From Larix kaempferi (Eukaryota; Streptophyta; Pinopsida; Pinales; Pinaceae), in the NCBI GenBank assembly GCA_027924585.1, contig BSBM01000386.1, forward strand, positions 5,968,501 to 6,032,500: a stretch of DNA of 64,000 nt, written 5' to 3'. The notes under the pieces were generated by a model. That model ran no database searches and was not told the DNA's origin. It saw only the letters and a program-made list of their open reading frames with translations. Below, in pieces: positions 10,266 to 21,917 of the stretch. The first letter of the stretch is position 1. Each line of letters begins with the position of its first letter. The translations under genes were made by a program, and so were the position numbers.

Positions 10266-11714
10266 TGTTGGATGCTTTACTGGGCAGACCCGGGTTTTAA
10301 TGAAGCGCAGCAACAAAGCCCCTTGGCGCACTGGCCCTCTCGGCAACGAGCTGCGCGGCAGCTCGAGGTCTCACCTGAAGTGGCTATGGGGGGATTAAGG
10401 AATCAGCTTTCCTTAACCGTGGTGACGCTGAGATTGTTCTGTATTTCTCCTTCTTCCCCTTATATCGACGGTCGGACTTTCCCGCAGGCCTCGCGACACC
10501 ACTGCGCGGATGCCTTCCTTCCTGCAGGCCCACTGCGCAGTCTCGTCCTTCGGGCGCGGAAGGCGCCTATTCCTTGTGTCGATGCGCTAAAATACCTTCT
10601 CGCCCTGCGCACTCATCGCAGTCACGCGGAGCTCGGTCGCTGCAGCGACAGCGTTCCACCACTCCTTCTATACTTGGCGATTATAACAATAGAGGATTAT
10701 AACAATAAAGGACCTTCCTATACTCACCTAAACAGTCGCAAAGATGATGCAAAAGATGTACACACAGGCAATGATCTTAAACAGTTATTATTCACGCAAA
10801 CATTATAACAAGAAGATATATGTGAAGCTCATCTCCTCGAGGAAAACCACGTCCACGGGAGTGTTATATTAACCAGAAAATGATAGAGTTATACAATATG
10901 CTGCGCACACAGCTGCAGCCTTAGATCTTTCCAGGAAACTCCACGCACACAGCTGGGAGCCCTTCTCTCAATCTAGTCTCCTCTCTATGGAGATTACAAA
11001 GGCACAGACGTCGACTCAGACTGTCTGGCAACTCAGGGATTAGCTCCTCGGCTATCCGATTTCCTCTCTAGTTCTACACACTGGGTAGGAAATACAGTGA
11101 AGGATAATCAACACATGATCTATCCTTTAGACTGGCTATCTAACAGTCTATCTAACTCTCTCTAACTCTCTAACCCTTCTACCCATTACAATTATTCATA
11201 TATATAGGTGGCCATGACGGTCACACCTTTACAAAACTGTGGGCCTTTCCCAACAGTGATTCCCAAAAACCCTAACCACGCACATGGCTAGGTGTACTGT
11301 AGGCGCCGCTTGCAGTCACGTCGCCGCTTCCTGCAGGCTCCATGAATTCCGGCGCAGATTGTGGGTATGGGCGATCGTTCTTCGCCTTCAATGCTCTGGT
11401 CCGTTGCCCCTCCTTGATCCGAGCAACCATAACTTCTGTACTGAGCCTTTAAATGAGGGTAGCTGAGCCCTCTACTCCATCGCCTTATTTATTATGGTAG
11501 CTGAGCCACCTTCATTCTTCGATGACGTGCGCGCGAGCTCCGCAATTTCCGATCCGTGATCTGCGCTGAGATCATCCATCTGGCACCGTACTGCGCACCG
11601 TCTCCTTCTTACCCAAAACTTAGTGCTTGTCCCAAAATTAGCACTTTCCTTCCATACTCGTGCTTTTTCCCAAAATTCGCAGCTTTTACTATAGCTGCGA
11701 CCTTGGCCCCAACA
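10266..11714 (-). repeat. Gypsy-1 5' LTR
   Basis: The 1449-bp LTR has TGTTGG at its left edge and CCAACA at its right edge on the plus strand, a six-base terminal inverted repeat with TG...CA ends. The left edge abuts the PBS; the right edge abuts the interrupted Copia-A gag. It is much richer in GC and in TGCGCA-like words than the neighbouring elements. Only one LTR is visible, so I cannot date the insertion. Confidence 0.9.
11199..11206 (-). promoter_or_regulatory. TATA box of the Gypsy-1 LTR promoter
   Basis: The minus strand reads CCTATATATATGAA about 510 bases into the LTR. This would place the U3/R boundary near 11170. Confidence 0.55.
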
Positions 11715-11940
11715 CATGGGGTATGAGATGGTCTTTGATGGAATCAGCAATGATTCTCTTTGCCTTGACCAAGTTTTTCTTGTGCAATACCTTGGCCTCT
11801 TCATCCTCTGGGATAGGGATGTCTTCTTTCACATATGAGTCCAACTCATTCTCTTCCAGGATTAGCCCAATCCTATACTTCCAGGCTCGGAAGTTATCAG
11901 CCCCTTCAAGCTTATCCTCAAGCTTGGTGTGAAGAGACAT
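11715..11940 (-). pseudogene. Copia-A gag, N-terminal 75 residues, truncated
   Basis: Starts MSLHTKLEDKLEGADNFRAW, the typical N-terminus of plant copia Gag (UBN2 / gag-pre-integrase class), and includes the GLILEENELDSYV stretch. The frame is open until the Gypsy-1 insertion. An upstream in-frame ATG at 11988 would add 16 residues that look like leader; the MSLHTK start fits the family better. This would be the N-terminal part of a particle-forming Gag. Confidence 0.88.
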
Positions 11941-12502
11941 CTTTAAGAGTACTTCAAATGGAAATAGAAAAGATTTAGAACTTACCACTTGAAGTGCTGA
12001 AAACTGGATCTGGTCCCGGATTGGGGTTTGTCAGAGAAACCCTAAAAATTCAAAATGTGAATTTCAAAATTCCGAAAGGATAGAAAGATGCGCCTTGGAG
12101 ATCTGATCAGCCTAGTACATTCAGAATTTGAGATCAGCAAAGTCTTGTCCTTCAAAATTGCCTTTTTGTCCTCCCGGGTTCACTAGGGAGAGCCCTGAAT
12201 TAGGGTTTGAGTTTCCCGGAGATCTACCCAGCCAAAAATCTCGATCCAAAGCTCAAACCTTCGATTTTTGCAAGGAGCTTCCAGCTGTACCTTCAGTTTC
12301 CAGAAATTCCTATTTTTGTGGAAACCCTAATTTTTAGGGCCAAAACTGAAAATGCCCGGAACTGAAATCTGATTGGACAGAAAGATGCGCCTTGATGAGC
12401 AGATCCAATCTACTATACTGAATTTCAAAAATCTATGGAGAGAAACCCAATAAACAAGCAATACAAGCTTCCGTCACTGCAAAATGTCTTCTTCTCAGTT
12501 AA
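11941..12502 (-). other. Copia-A leader
   Basis: Untranslated leader between PBS and gag. It contains two diverged copies of a roughly 180-bp unit (both hold 'agatgcgccttg' and 'gagcttccagc'-type words), also found in the leaders of Copia-B, -D and -E. No coding sequence seen. Confidence 0.6.
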
Positions 12503-12514
12503 GCTCTGATACCA
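12503..12514 (-). promoter_or_regulatory. Copia-A primer-binding site
   Basis: The minus strand reads TGGTATCAGAGC directly after the LTR end, the standard complement of initiator tRNA-Met used by plant copia elements. Confidence 0.92.
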
Positions 12515-13122
12515 TGTTAAATTTTCAGTATTAAATCACAATACTATAGGATCTTTGCTGAGAGAACAACATCTACAGTATATCAATGCATGACAATCAT
12601 AATATGACAAGCATCACAAGCATCACAAGAATCAAAAGCATGGAGACAAGAGACACAGAGTTTCCGTGGGGAAAACCCTAAGGTGAAAAACCCCACAACT
12701 TCCTCAGAGATAGAGAGAGCAATGGCTCAACCAAAATACAACCAAATAATACAGAGATAGTCTCCTAGCAGATGATCCTCCTCCTCCTCACTAGTGCGCC
12801 ACTTTTCAGAGAGAGAGATAGATACTTTTCCGAGTGAGTAAAATAGAGATCTCCTATCTCTATTTATACTCACCTTTTTTCCCAGTGACCTACTGGGGCC
12901 GACTTGTCTACTTGAGTACATCCACATTATATTATATATTAATTAGGGCCGACCCCATAAGGTGGTCTAATAACCCATCGGCAAGTACACACACTTGCGA
13001 CACTTGTCAATCCACATGACGACACTTCCTTATAGAGGAATAACACATCTCTTATAAGGGTACAATAAATATATATATAATATACTGATGAAATACATTC
13101 CGAAGTTACATATACATCAACA
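12515..13122 (-). repeat. Copia-A 5' LTR
   Basis: 608 bp, TG...CA ends (TGTTAAAT left, CATCAACA right). A minus-strand TATA box (TATAAATA) lies at 12861-12868. The U3 keeps only about one full copy of the 'gggttattagaccacc' unit seen two or three times in its relatives. The right flank GTGGC should be half of a target duplication. Confidence 0.9.
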
Positions 13123-14608
13123 GTGGCAGCATGGGATATCAGGAAGGTCATCGACGAATGGAATAAGTCACCCAAGGATGGGTGAATCCTTCAAGTAGGG
13201 GAGAGAATGATGGGTCCATTTTTCAGGTATTTGATTACCCTTTTTCCACAGTCCAGCTCAAGCAATGGTAACAAAACGCACTCAATTGTGGGAAAAGTGT
13301 TTTACTTTAATTATTTAATGAAATTGTTTTTTATGATTAATCTTGTATGTTAGAATGCGTATCAAATAAGCTGATTATATGGAAACCAAGCGTGATTGAG
13401 CAGGTTCAGGGTCATTAAAGGATGGACATATAGAAGACTAAAGGATCACCAAGCTCGGTGCCCTATTTCCTGATTTATGGAGGACACACTCTCACTTTCA
13501 AGATGAATCAGAATTTTGACAATCAGTTAGGATCAGAGTTAAATCATATAAATATGGACCTCTTGGGTAGTGAGAGGCCCCTGCTATTATTTTTGAGAAA
13601 GACATTACTTTTAACGTTTTCTGCACTATTGAGATACTGAGAAGTATAGACTTCTATTTTGACATGGATTTTATATATTAATGAAATATTGATGATTAAT
13701 TCCAGCAACCGTTTCTGAGTTTTTATTCTCTCCTGAGTATGGGTTGGGGAGGGCCCCTCCAACACGTAGGTTAGGAGATTCCTATTTGCAGGTATTTTTC
13801 CAAGTATGCATTTTACATTGATGAACAGTTCTATGATATATGGGAACGTTTGAATGATTCATTGTTTTTTGTAGTAGTTTAGAATGCATTCCGTAGTACA
13901 GTAAAACGATTTCAGTAGTCTTGTAGGTTCTTTCTTTCAATGCATATTTTTATCAACGATTACATGTCCAATAGCTTTGCTTTCAATATCATAGTTTAGA
14001 TCTGGAAGTTCACTACAGTTTCTCATCGTGATTAGTTTCTTTTGACTTCTTAGTAATAGATGGGTAAGCATAGAACGATCGTATTTCAATTCTCGATTGG
14101 TAAAACAAGTTAGATCAATACTCCAATTTTGTGTGCAGATAGTAGTTACAGACTTTGTTTCCCCAACAGTAGAATAGCTTTGTTATGATATTTTCATTCT
14201 CAGCATTTAGTTATTTCAGCATTTTAATTATTTCAAATAGATTTACCATTTTTGTATCTTCATTTCTTAGAACATATCAACATCTAATTACTTCAGCATT
14301 TTAATTACTTAAAGTAGGTTCACTGCTTTATTTCTTAGAACATATTTACTGCTTTTAGCACTTCAATTCTTTTAATTAGATTTATTGCTTTCCAGTATTT
14401 AATTCCATAGCATAATCAGTTTTCACATTTAGTAGGCAATCTTTAGAACATCGATACCAACATTTAACTGTGACAAGAGATTATCCTATAAGAGCACAGA
14501 TAGTGCATGCATCTCTCAAGTTTGTATGTTCCCCGGGTTGACATTTAAAGTAGGCTCTTGGTATAGCTTCCCTCATTAGGCATCCACATTAAGATCTCAT
14601 CACAAACC
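13123..14608. other. Unassigned AT-rich DNA between Copia-A and Copia-F remnant
   Basis: No gene can be supported. The first 70 bases can be read as AAWDIRKVIDEWNKSPKDG then a stop, which might be the tail of a gypsy polyprotein, but it is too short to assign. From about 14190 to 14400 there is low-complexity sequence with the phrases 'cagcattttaattatttc' and 'ttcttagaacatat' recurring. The last 100 bases may already belong to the Copia-F polyprotein. Confidence 0.4.
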
Positions 14609-15303
14609 ATGCCTCAAAGGAATATGAATTCTCTCACTTTTTTTTCATACTCTTTGACTACTCCATTGGCATCTAATGAAGATCAGAATGATGTCTCTTC
14701 AAATGATACAATTTCAAATTCTAGAGATGAGGAGCAATATCTTGATGTTGAGTATGAAGTTCAAGCAGATACAGATCCAGATCCAACACCTACTCCCAAT
14801 CCATGGCCAAGGCCAATATGGGATCACAAGTTCCTTGAAGCTATTGGGAACATAGCTGGGGTTCCATCTGACCATAGAAGAGCTAAATTTTAGTATCAAG
14901 ATGCAAACCTTGCACTATGTCATACATATCCACTTATCTCAAAGAGGAGCTGCATGATGGTGGGGTCTGATCAACAATCCTTCAACGAGACTTGCCATGA
15001 TGGATCTACAACAAAGTTCAAAGATCGGTTGGTTGACAAAGGGTACTCAAAGGTTCATGATTTGGACTATAATGAGCCACTCTCTCCAGTAGCAAATATG
15101 GTTTCTGAAAGACTTGTTTTGGAAAATACATCTTCAACACAGTGGGAGGTACATCATAGGATCAGATCCAGATCCAGATCCAACACCTACATTACTATCC
15201 TACATAGGATCATATTGCTAACATTTTTACAAAGTATTTCACTCACAAATATTTTGCACATGTGAAGGCTCTTTGATTTTCCTACTTTTCATTTTTTGGG
15301 AGG
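14609..15303 (+). pseudogene. Copia-F pol remnant: integrase-RT linker and start of RT
   Basis: Two frames, separated by a stop at 14891, carry copia landmarks in order: a WDHKFLEAIGNIAGVPSDHRR-like linker, the MMVGSDQQSFNETCHD stretch, then FKDRLVDKGYSKVHDLDYNE and LSPVANM, the beginning of the copia RT. Homology stops near 15140, and the rest of RT and RNase H is missing. Gypsy-2 begins at 15304. The 3' end of the same element reappears beyond Gypsy-2. Confidence 0.7.
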
Positions 15304-16845
15304 TGTTTGTGCCAGAAATTGTTTCCAAGGCCAAAGAAACAAGCCAACACAATCTCAAATAAAACTCAGTAAATAAAATAGGTTTTAGGTTTTTGAAAGG
15401 TTTTGTGGTTGTAAAGTTTTGGGAACAATCAGGGAATACATTCATGAGCAAAATAATAACTAAATCATAAACAAAAGATAATAAAGATGCATGATATATC
15501 GAACAAGATCAAACAGAAATACAATGTTGAGGTTCATTCATAAAAGACAAGCATCACCAGTAGATACACATACACCAGCAATGAATATATCTATTAAGCA
15601 ACTAAATAAGCTGAAAAATGAAGCCAACACATAAAACTGAAGGGTAAAAGTCATCTATATCTCATAATTTCATCAACAAATGCTTACAAGAGTCATCTTA
15701 CTTAGCTCTGAACAAGTCTGAAGACAAAGGTAATCTGGAGACCTCCTGAAGCTCCCAAAAATCAGAACCCTTCTTCAGTCCCTTTGTCCCTCTTTTATAA
15801 TTACAAAGAAGTGGTTCTATTTCCCCTTCATTAGGTCGAAATTGAAACTACCGAGCAGTTACATTAACTAACTAACTCAACTAATTAACTAAAAAGAGCA
15901 AATCGGATTCCTGGCAAATATGGCGAATTTCTGGAAAATAGGTGTCAAAGAAGCTTCCATATCTCTCAATTGGTGACACCTGTGTAAAACCTAAGAGAGG
16001 TTTTTGTAAATGGATCCGTGATGGACAAAAACCTCTCTTGGTTTTTAAAAATTCATCTCCAGTCAATCCGAATCTTCCCCGCAAGATGAACACTAAAACA
16101 GGAAAATATTAAATATTTAACATCCCTGAAAAATAGGCTACAAAGATTAAACTGAATCTTTCAAAACTTGACAGCTGTTGCAAAACTGAGAGAGGTTTTT
16201 GTATATGTATATCTTATGAACAAAAACCTCTTTTTGTTTTCAAAATTTCCTCTCCATCAGCTCGTGGTCTGCATTTGACTTCAGTAACCCAAAACAGGAA
16301 AAAAAACAGAGCAGAATTCTCAAACGATTTCCTCACAATGTGTAACCACTTGGAATCATGATGTTCCCTGCATCAGCACGTAGAAAATTCTCTAAAACAT
16401 GCCATTAGTCATTCATCATTCCAAAACGTGCCAAGATTTGTTAAAAAATTGGAGGAATTTTGGAGTCGCAATATTCTTGTAGCGCGCCTTTGATGATTTT
16501 GAGCTCCAACGCTACAAGAATAATTTTAACACTGTTTTGGCGCTTTTCTTCAGCTTTTTGTCATTTTGCATGGATTTTTAAAGCTGTTAGAGTAATGATT
16601 ATGCATGAATATACTTAGAATATGGTCTATGAAATCATTATTTGATATGATGACTTTTAAAACCCTTTAAACAAAAAACAAACCTAAAGTTAAAAACTTG
16701 AAAATTTCGAAAGCAAGCCCAAAAATTCATATAAAAACTACAGAAAATTTTCTAAAAGAGGGAAAAATCAAATTAAAACAAATAGATAAATTAAAATAAA
16801 ATGCAAATCAAACAAAATTTGAAAGAACAAATTACTGACTTAACA
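15304..16845 (-). repeat. Gypsy-2 3' LTR (left copy)
   Basis: Starts TGTTTGTGCCAG and ends CTGACTTAACA on the plus strand. It carries three perfect hairpins: 15-bp stems at 15993-16007/16025-16039, 12-bp stems at 16191-16202/16220-16231, and 13-bp stems at 16472-16484/16510-16522. The first two share the stem word GAGGTTTTTGT. The right copy of the LTR differs by scattered substitutions. Confidence 0.93.
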
Positions 16846-16946
16846 TCTGCTCCAGCTGCGGGATGAAGACTTCCCTGCGAGGCTTCAAGAACCTGTAGAC
16901 CAGTGCCTTCTATCTGCTATCTTATCTACCTGTCTCCAAAAATTCC
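16846..16946 (-). other. Gypsy-2 3' untranslated remnant
   Basis: About 100 bases between the Copia-B insertion and the 3' LTR. No strong polypurine tract is visible; GGAGCAGA next to the LTR is the best candidate. Confidence 0.4.
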
Positions 16947-17551
16947 TGTTAAATTTTCTGAATTTACTTCAATATGATCTAGGATCTTAACTGAGAGAAC
17001 AACATGTACAGCATATCTACAGCATATCAATCATGGAGACAATAATGCAAGCACACAAGAGACACAAAGATTTACTTGGGGAAAACCATAAAGGTGAAAA
17101 ACCCCAATAACTTCCTCAGAGATAGATAGAGCAATGATACAACCAACCAATAGAGATAGCCATAACCTATCAGCAATCCTCCTCCTCCATAAGTGCACCT
17201 CTCCTCCTTGAGAGCATGAGTGAGAAGTGAGTGAGTAAATAGAGTGCCTCCCGCACTCTATTTATACTTGACTTGACTTGCCTTTTTACCTAACTCATGT
17301 AGGCTCGAACTTAACCACATAATATAATGCTGACTGGGCCGACCCCCAATAGGGTGGTCTAATAACCCTTTGACCCACATGACTTATACAGGGCCGACCC
17401 CAAACAAGGTGGTCTAACAACCCATCAAGTATAAGTTACGACACTTACAATATAAATGACGACACTTCCTTATAGAGGAATAATACCATCTCTATAGGAA
17501 TATAATATACATATATGTGAAATACATTCCGAAGTTACATATACATCAACA
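16947..17551 (-). repeat. Copia-B 3' LTR (left copy)
   Basis: 605 bp, TGTTAAAT...CATCAACA. Minus-strand TATA box TATAAATA at 17259-17266. U3 holds two copies of the 'gggttattagaccacc' unit. Confidence 0.94.
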
Positions 17552-17779
17552 CTCCCTCTTAACTAGGAAGGTATTTCTCAGCACAGTTCTTCTAGCACAA
17601 GTCATCTTCTCTGGATCATCGTCACTGGATAATCATCATCGAGTCATCATCATCGTCACTGTTGCTGCTATCTCAATCAATCTCTGAATCTACTCGTCAT
17701 AGGAAGTTCTACAGAGCCAGTCCTTTTTCATACTGGATGTAGGCCCACCACCTGCAGGTCTTCATCATCACTGGCCATA

Positions 17780-18430
17780 CTGTGGAATCCTCAGGACTTA
17801 TTACGTGCGTCACAAAACCTGGCTGTAGTATCCCAGGCTATTACGAGCACACAGCTCTACCTGTAGGATCTCCCAGGAGCACATTACATGTGACCCATCA
17901 CAAAACCTGGCTGAAGCATCCCAGGCTGTTACGAGCACGCGGCTCTACCTGTCGGATCTCCCAGGAGCACATTACATGTGATCTCACCACAAAACCTGGC
18001 TGAAGCATCTGAGGCCTTTTTCATCCTGTCCAGATCTCCCAGGAGCAAATTACATGTGGTCCACCACAAAACCTGGCTGAAGCATCTGAGGCCTTTTTCA
18101 TCCTGTCCAGATCTCCCAGGAGCAAATTACATGTGGTCATGGCAAAACCTGGCTGAATCATCTGAGGCCTTTTTCATCCTGTCCAGATCTCCCAGGAGCA
18201 AATTACATGCCATAGGACAAAACCTCGCAAGAGCATCTCAGGATGTTACGGGTACACAACTCCGACCTGAAATCTCCCAGGGCACAAATTACATGTCCTC
18301 CCAAGCAAAACCTCGCAAGAGCATTTGCCAGATGTCCCAGGGCACCGAATTACATGCCATAGGAAAAACCTCGAAAGACCATCTGCAAATCTCCCAGGGC
18401 ACAAATTACATGCTTTCCTGCACAACCTGA
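17780..18430 (-). repeat. Copia-B 3' region, degenerate 65-75 bp repeats
   Basis: About nine units built on 'atctcccaggagcaaattacatg' plus 'aaaacctggctgaagcatc', with variable linkers. The same family of units occurs at 38760-39400 in Copia-D and 53260-53790 in Copia-E. Open frames across it are products of the repetition, not genes. Confidence 0.85.
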
Positions 18431-18582
18431 TCCACGGCCACAAAGTATCATCTGATACTCATCAAACATCATCCTGATGTACACATGATCATCCTGATCA
18501 TCATTACTGCAACATCCTGCTGCATGTCATCTGGAGAAGCTCGTCATCCACGATCATCCAAGTATCCACCTGATATATACAT

Positions 18583-19120
18583 AGATACATGATCCACACA
18601 ATGTATCCATCATACATGATCCACCTGATCATACAAAGATACATGATCCACACAATGTATTCATCAGCATACATGATCTACCTGATCATACAAAGATACA
18701 TGATCCACACAATGTATCCATCAGCATACATGATCTACCTGATCATACAAAGATACATGATCCACACAATGTATCCATCAGTATGCATGATCTACCTGAT
18801 CATACAAAGATACATGATCCACACAATGTATCCATCAGTATACATGATCTACCTGATCATACAAAGATACATGATCCACACAATGTATCCATCAGCATCC
18901 AACATGATGCGTTCATACAAAATACATACACATGATCCAACCGATCATATCCAGCATCCAACATGATGCATATACAAAATACATACACATGATCCAACCG
19001 ATCATATCCAGCATCCAACATGATGCATTCATACATACATATAATGATCCGACTGATCATGTCCAGCATCCAACATGATGCATACACAAAATACATATAA
19101 TGATCCAACTGATCATATCC
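18583..19120 (-). repeat. Copia-B 57-bp tandem array
   Basis: The word 'gatacatgatccacac' recurs at 18638, 18695, 18752, 18809 and 18866, an exact 57-bp period. It is followed by four related 55-59 bp units starting 'catccaacatgatgc' at 18896, 18955, 19012 and 19067. Units are rich in short palindromes around TGATCA. Copies D and E have only a few such units at the equivalent place. Confidence 0.92.
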
Positions 19121-19231
19121 AAGCAGAAACCAGAACATCCTCCTGATGTTCATCATTCAGCGCTTACATCCACAGCCATGTGAAGGATCCCCCTTCCAAC
19201 ATGCTTGGAATGGCTTCAGCAAATGTGTTCA

Positions 19232-20587
19232 TCACTTCTTCCTCGAAGTGTCCTCGATCTGAAGCACACCAAGCCTCTCTCTGAAGTACTCGAACTTCAC
19301 CCTGGCTAGTGGCTTCGTCAGCACATCTGCAATCTGCTCGTCCGTCGCAACATACAGAAGCTTCACAGCTCCTCTCTGCACCATATCCCTGATATAGTGA
19401 TATTTGATCTCTATGTGTTTCGACCTGTCATGAAACACTGGGTTCTCGGATAGCTTCACACAACTCTGGTTATCACAGAAGATACCAGTAGCATCCAGCG
19501 GGAGATCAAATAACTCAGACAGTAGCTTTCGTAGCCATACTGCCTCACAACTAGCTGAACAGGCTGCAACATACTCTGCCTCAGCTGTACTCAGTGCTAC
19601 GCAGGACTGCTTCCTGCTAAACCAAGAGATCACACCTGATCCCATACTGAAGCAGCAGCACTGCCAGCCCAATCTGAATCAACATAACCTTGCAGGTTAA
19701 ACTTTTGATTCACTTCATACCTGAGCCCATAATCCACTGTACCCTTCAGGTACCTCAGAACATGCTTTACAGCAACCAAGTGAACACTCCTCGGATCCGT
19801 CAGGAACTGGCTCAATGTGTTCACAGCAAAGCAAATGTCTGGTCTCGTGTTCGTCAGGTACATCAAGGACCCAATCATCTGACGATACAAAGAGACATCA
19901 ACCGGCTCAGATGAAGCATCACATAGAAGCTTCAGATTCGATGCCATAGGTGTGGCCATATCCTTGCAGTCCATCATCCCGAACCTCTTCAGGATCTCTA
20001 CTACATACTTCCCTTGTCCAAGGAAGATTCCATATGCACTCTGCCACACCTCCATGCCAAAAACAAATAGTGCATCATCCCCAAGTTCTTCATCTCGAAC
20101 TTGGCAGAAAGCTTCCGCTGCGTGTCGGCAATCAATCTATCTTTACCTGTAACAAACAGGTTATCTGCATACAAAAGTAGTATCACTGGATTGCCTTCCT
20201 CAACCTTGTAGAAAAGGTTGGAATCTGCTTTACTCTTGGTAACGCCCAAACTGAATAGAAAGCTGTCTATCCTACCATACCAAGTTCTGCACACATATAT
20301 GACTACACCATGCTGTCTTGAGATCCATCTGGTGCATCTTCTATTTCATCACTTTTATATTTCTCAATGCTGCCATCTGCAACATGCTTGATCTGATAGT
20401 TCCATTTGGAAGTCATAACAAACTTCCCTTTACATCTTGGGACTACATCCCAAACATCATTCTTCATGATCGACGGATCATGGTATTCCATTTCTTCATC
20501 CCAGATCCTGGGAACTTCAATATCTTCAATAGATATTTTTGTTGCTGGAACAAAATGTTGTAGTTCTTCTTTTGTAGGAGATGGCAT
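19232..20587 (-). pseudogene. Copia-B RT remnant plus RNase H
   Basis: Reads from MPSPTKEELQHF through SIMKNDVWDVVPR and YQIKHVADGSIEKYK (start of copia RT). The RT centre is missing, replaced by about 25 unrelated codons. It resumes at RTWYGRIDSFL with LLLYADNLFVTG, where copia RTs have YVDD; the second catalytic Asp is Asn. A frameshift follows near 20060, then the RT thumb, and RNase H with DSDWAG, TAEAEY, CDNQSCVKL and DEQIADVLTKPL. A deletion of roughly 28 bp near 19650 between GCTGC repeats shifts the frame at the start of RNase H. Not functional as an RT. Confidence 0.9.
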
Positions 20588-21787
20588 ACGATCTTTCCTT
20601 TCTTTGTTCGTTGGGTGGACTCCCTCTGAGTCTTTGCTTCCTTGCAGGAGCCGCTGGAGTCCTAATCTGAGGTAGCTTCTTCTACACCTTTCTGTTGTGA
20701 AATGTAGAGAGATGATCAACTCCCTCTGAATATCTGCATCCTTGCAGAAACTACTGAAGTGTGCTCCTTTGCTTTCTTGCAGGAACAACTAGAGTGTGCT
20801 CCCTCTTGATCTTTGCTTTCTGAATTACCTGTTCTAGAACTCATATTCATCCTTGGTCCCTATGCATGCTTATTAGTATCATGAATGTGTTATCCTTGTG
20901 ATCTCATATAAAATCATACATTCATTAGTATACTATTAAAACACAATAATCTCAAGCATGTATAGTCATGATCATTTCAAACAGAAATAATAAGCATTAG
21001 CATTCAAGAATTCTTATGGTTAGTGAAATCATAAGAAACATAACATGACTAAACCTGTAATTACTCAAGCCTATGACTCTTCAGGTTAGTTGAATCATCA
21101 ATCAAGATAAGAGATATAAAATGCATAAAACCTGTGATTATTCAAACCTATACCATCATGATTCTTCTGGTTAGTCATATCATCAATTATGGTAAGAAAC
21201 ATAATATGCATACAATCATGATTATTCAAACCTATGACTTCATGAATAATCATTATCAACAACGCGATAGTATAAGATCCTAACCCAAGGTAGGAATCTA
21301 GCTTGATATAGGAAAAACATACCTGGATTAACATGTTAGCTAGTTATGTCTAACATACCCGTATAATGTCTTTTGGTTCTCTTCAGTGACTTGTGCTAGT
21401 AACCTGCATGTCTCATAAGTTAACCATTATAAAACCAAGTTATACATACCTCGTGAATGGATCTTGTATGAGATCCATGACAATGGATGAATCTTTGTCC
21501 TCATGTTATCATGATCATATGTTCTTGGACCAGAACATGATATGTCTTTCTTGGTGTACCTTTCATGTTAGTAGACAACATAAACCTCATACAACACCAT
21601 AATGCATTAGTACAATCATAAGTGTCAACACCCTAACCAATGAATATCTTCTATCATGCATTCATAATTTTGTTAAGGTGATACAACAAATCAAAAATCA
21701 AAATTGTACTAACCATAATAACATGAAGACAAATATACCATAAACTTAATAATGGACAAATATCGAAACATACCTCGATGAGTCATA
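20588..21787 (-). other. Copia-B spacer where gag-protease-integrase should be
   Basis: About 1.2 kb, AT-rich, no pol homology. It is collinear with 35241-36361 plus intron in Copia-D and 49779-50915 in Copia-E, including two or three repeats of a 'ggtttgaataatcatga' unit and several AG/GTATGT words. Near its downstream end an open frame links directly to the RT remnant. Confidence 0.6.
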
Positions 21788-21917
21788 CCTGTCGAGATCG
21801 CTTGTAATCTTCTTATGTAAGGCCTTATCCTCATCTCCCTCTGAGACAGGAACTTCTTTCACTTATGCAGGTGATCAATCCATCTTCTTCTAGGATTAAC
21901 CCAATCCACTTGATTTG
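21788..21917 (-). pseudogene. Copia-B gag remnant (about 43 codons)
   Basis: The sequence matches the WxIGLILEE segment of the Copia-A gag and continues through EEVPVSEGDEDKALHKK. One extra base compared with copies D and E breaks the frame. Both sides of gag are missing. Confidence 0.75.

Larger units (their letters stand above)
1..11714 (-). mobile_element. Gypsy-1: Ty3/gypsy LTR retrotransposon, left end outside window
   Basis: The element reads right to left: LTR, PBS, ORF0, gag, protease, second gag-like segment, RT, RNase H, integrase, then a long extra ORF that runs off the left edge, so the 3' LTR is not visible. The RT-before-integrase order is the Ty3/gypsy order. It interrupts the gag of Copia-A, whose reading frame stops exactly where the terminal TGTTGG of the LTR begins. 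The 5-bp flank on this side is CATGG; its partner lies outside the window. GCGC tetramers are frequent throughout, unlike the AT-rich neighbours. Decay is light: a few in-frame stop codons and no frameshift that I found. This is one of the better preserved elements here. Confidence 0.93.
11715..13122 (-). mobile_element. Copia-A: 5' end of a Ty1/copia element, cut by Gypsy-1
   Basis: Reading right to left: LTR, PBS (tRNA-iMet type), leader, start of gag, then Gypsy-1. The rest must lie left of this window. Its LTR and leader are clearly related to those of Copia-B, -D and -E but diverged, and unlike them it has a long undamaged start of gag. It may represent the longer, possibly autonomous relative of that family. 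Confidence 0.9.

Noticed and set aside
13123-13190. Possible chromodomain or integrase tail (AAWDIRKVIDEW then stop)
   Set aside because: Only about 20 codons, no supporting LTR or polypurine tract that I can place; too weak to list as a gene.
18589-18966. 125-residue open frame made of MIHTMYPS-like repeats
   Set aside because: It is a by-product of the 57-bp (19-codon) tandem array in the Copia-B 3' region, on the strand opposite the element.
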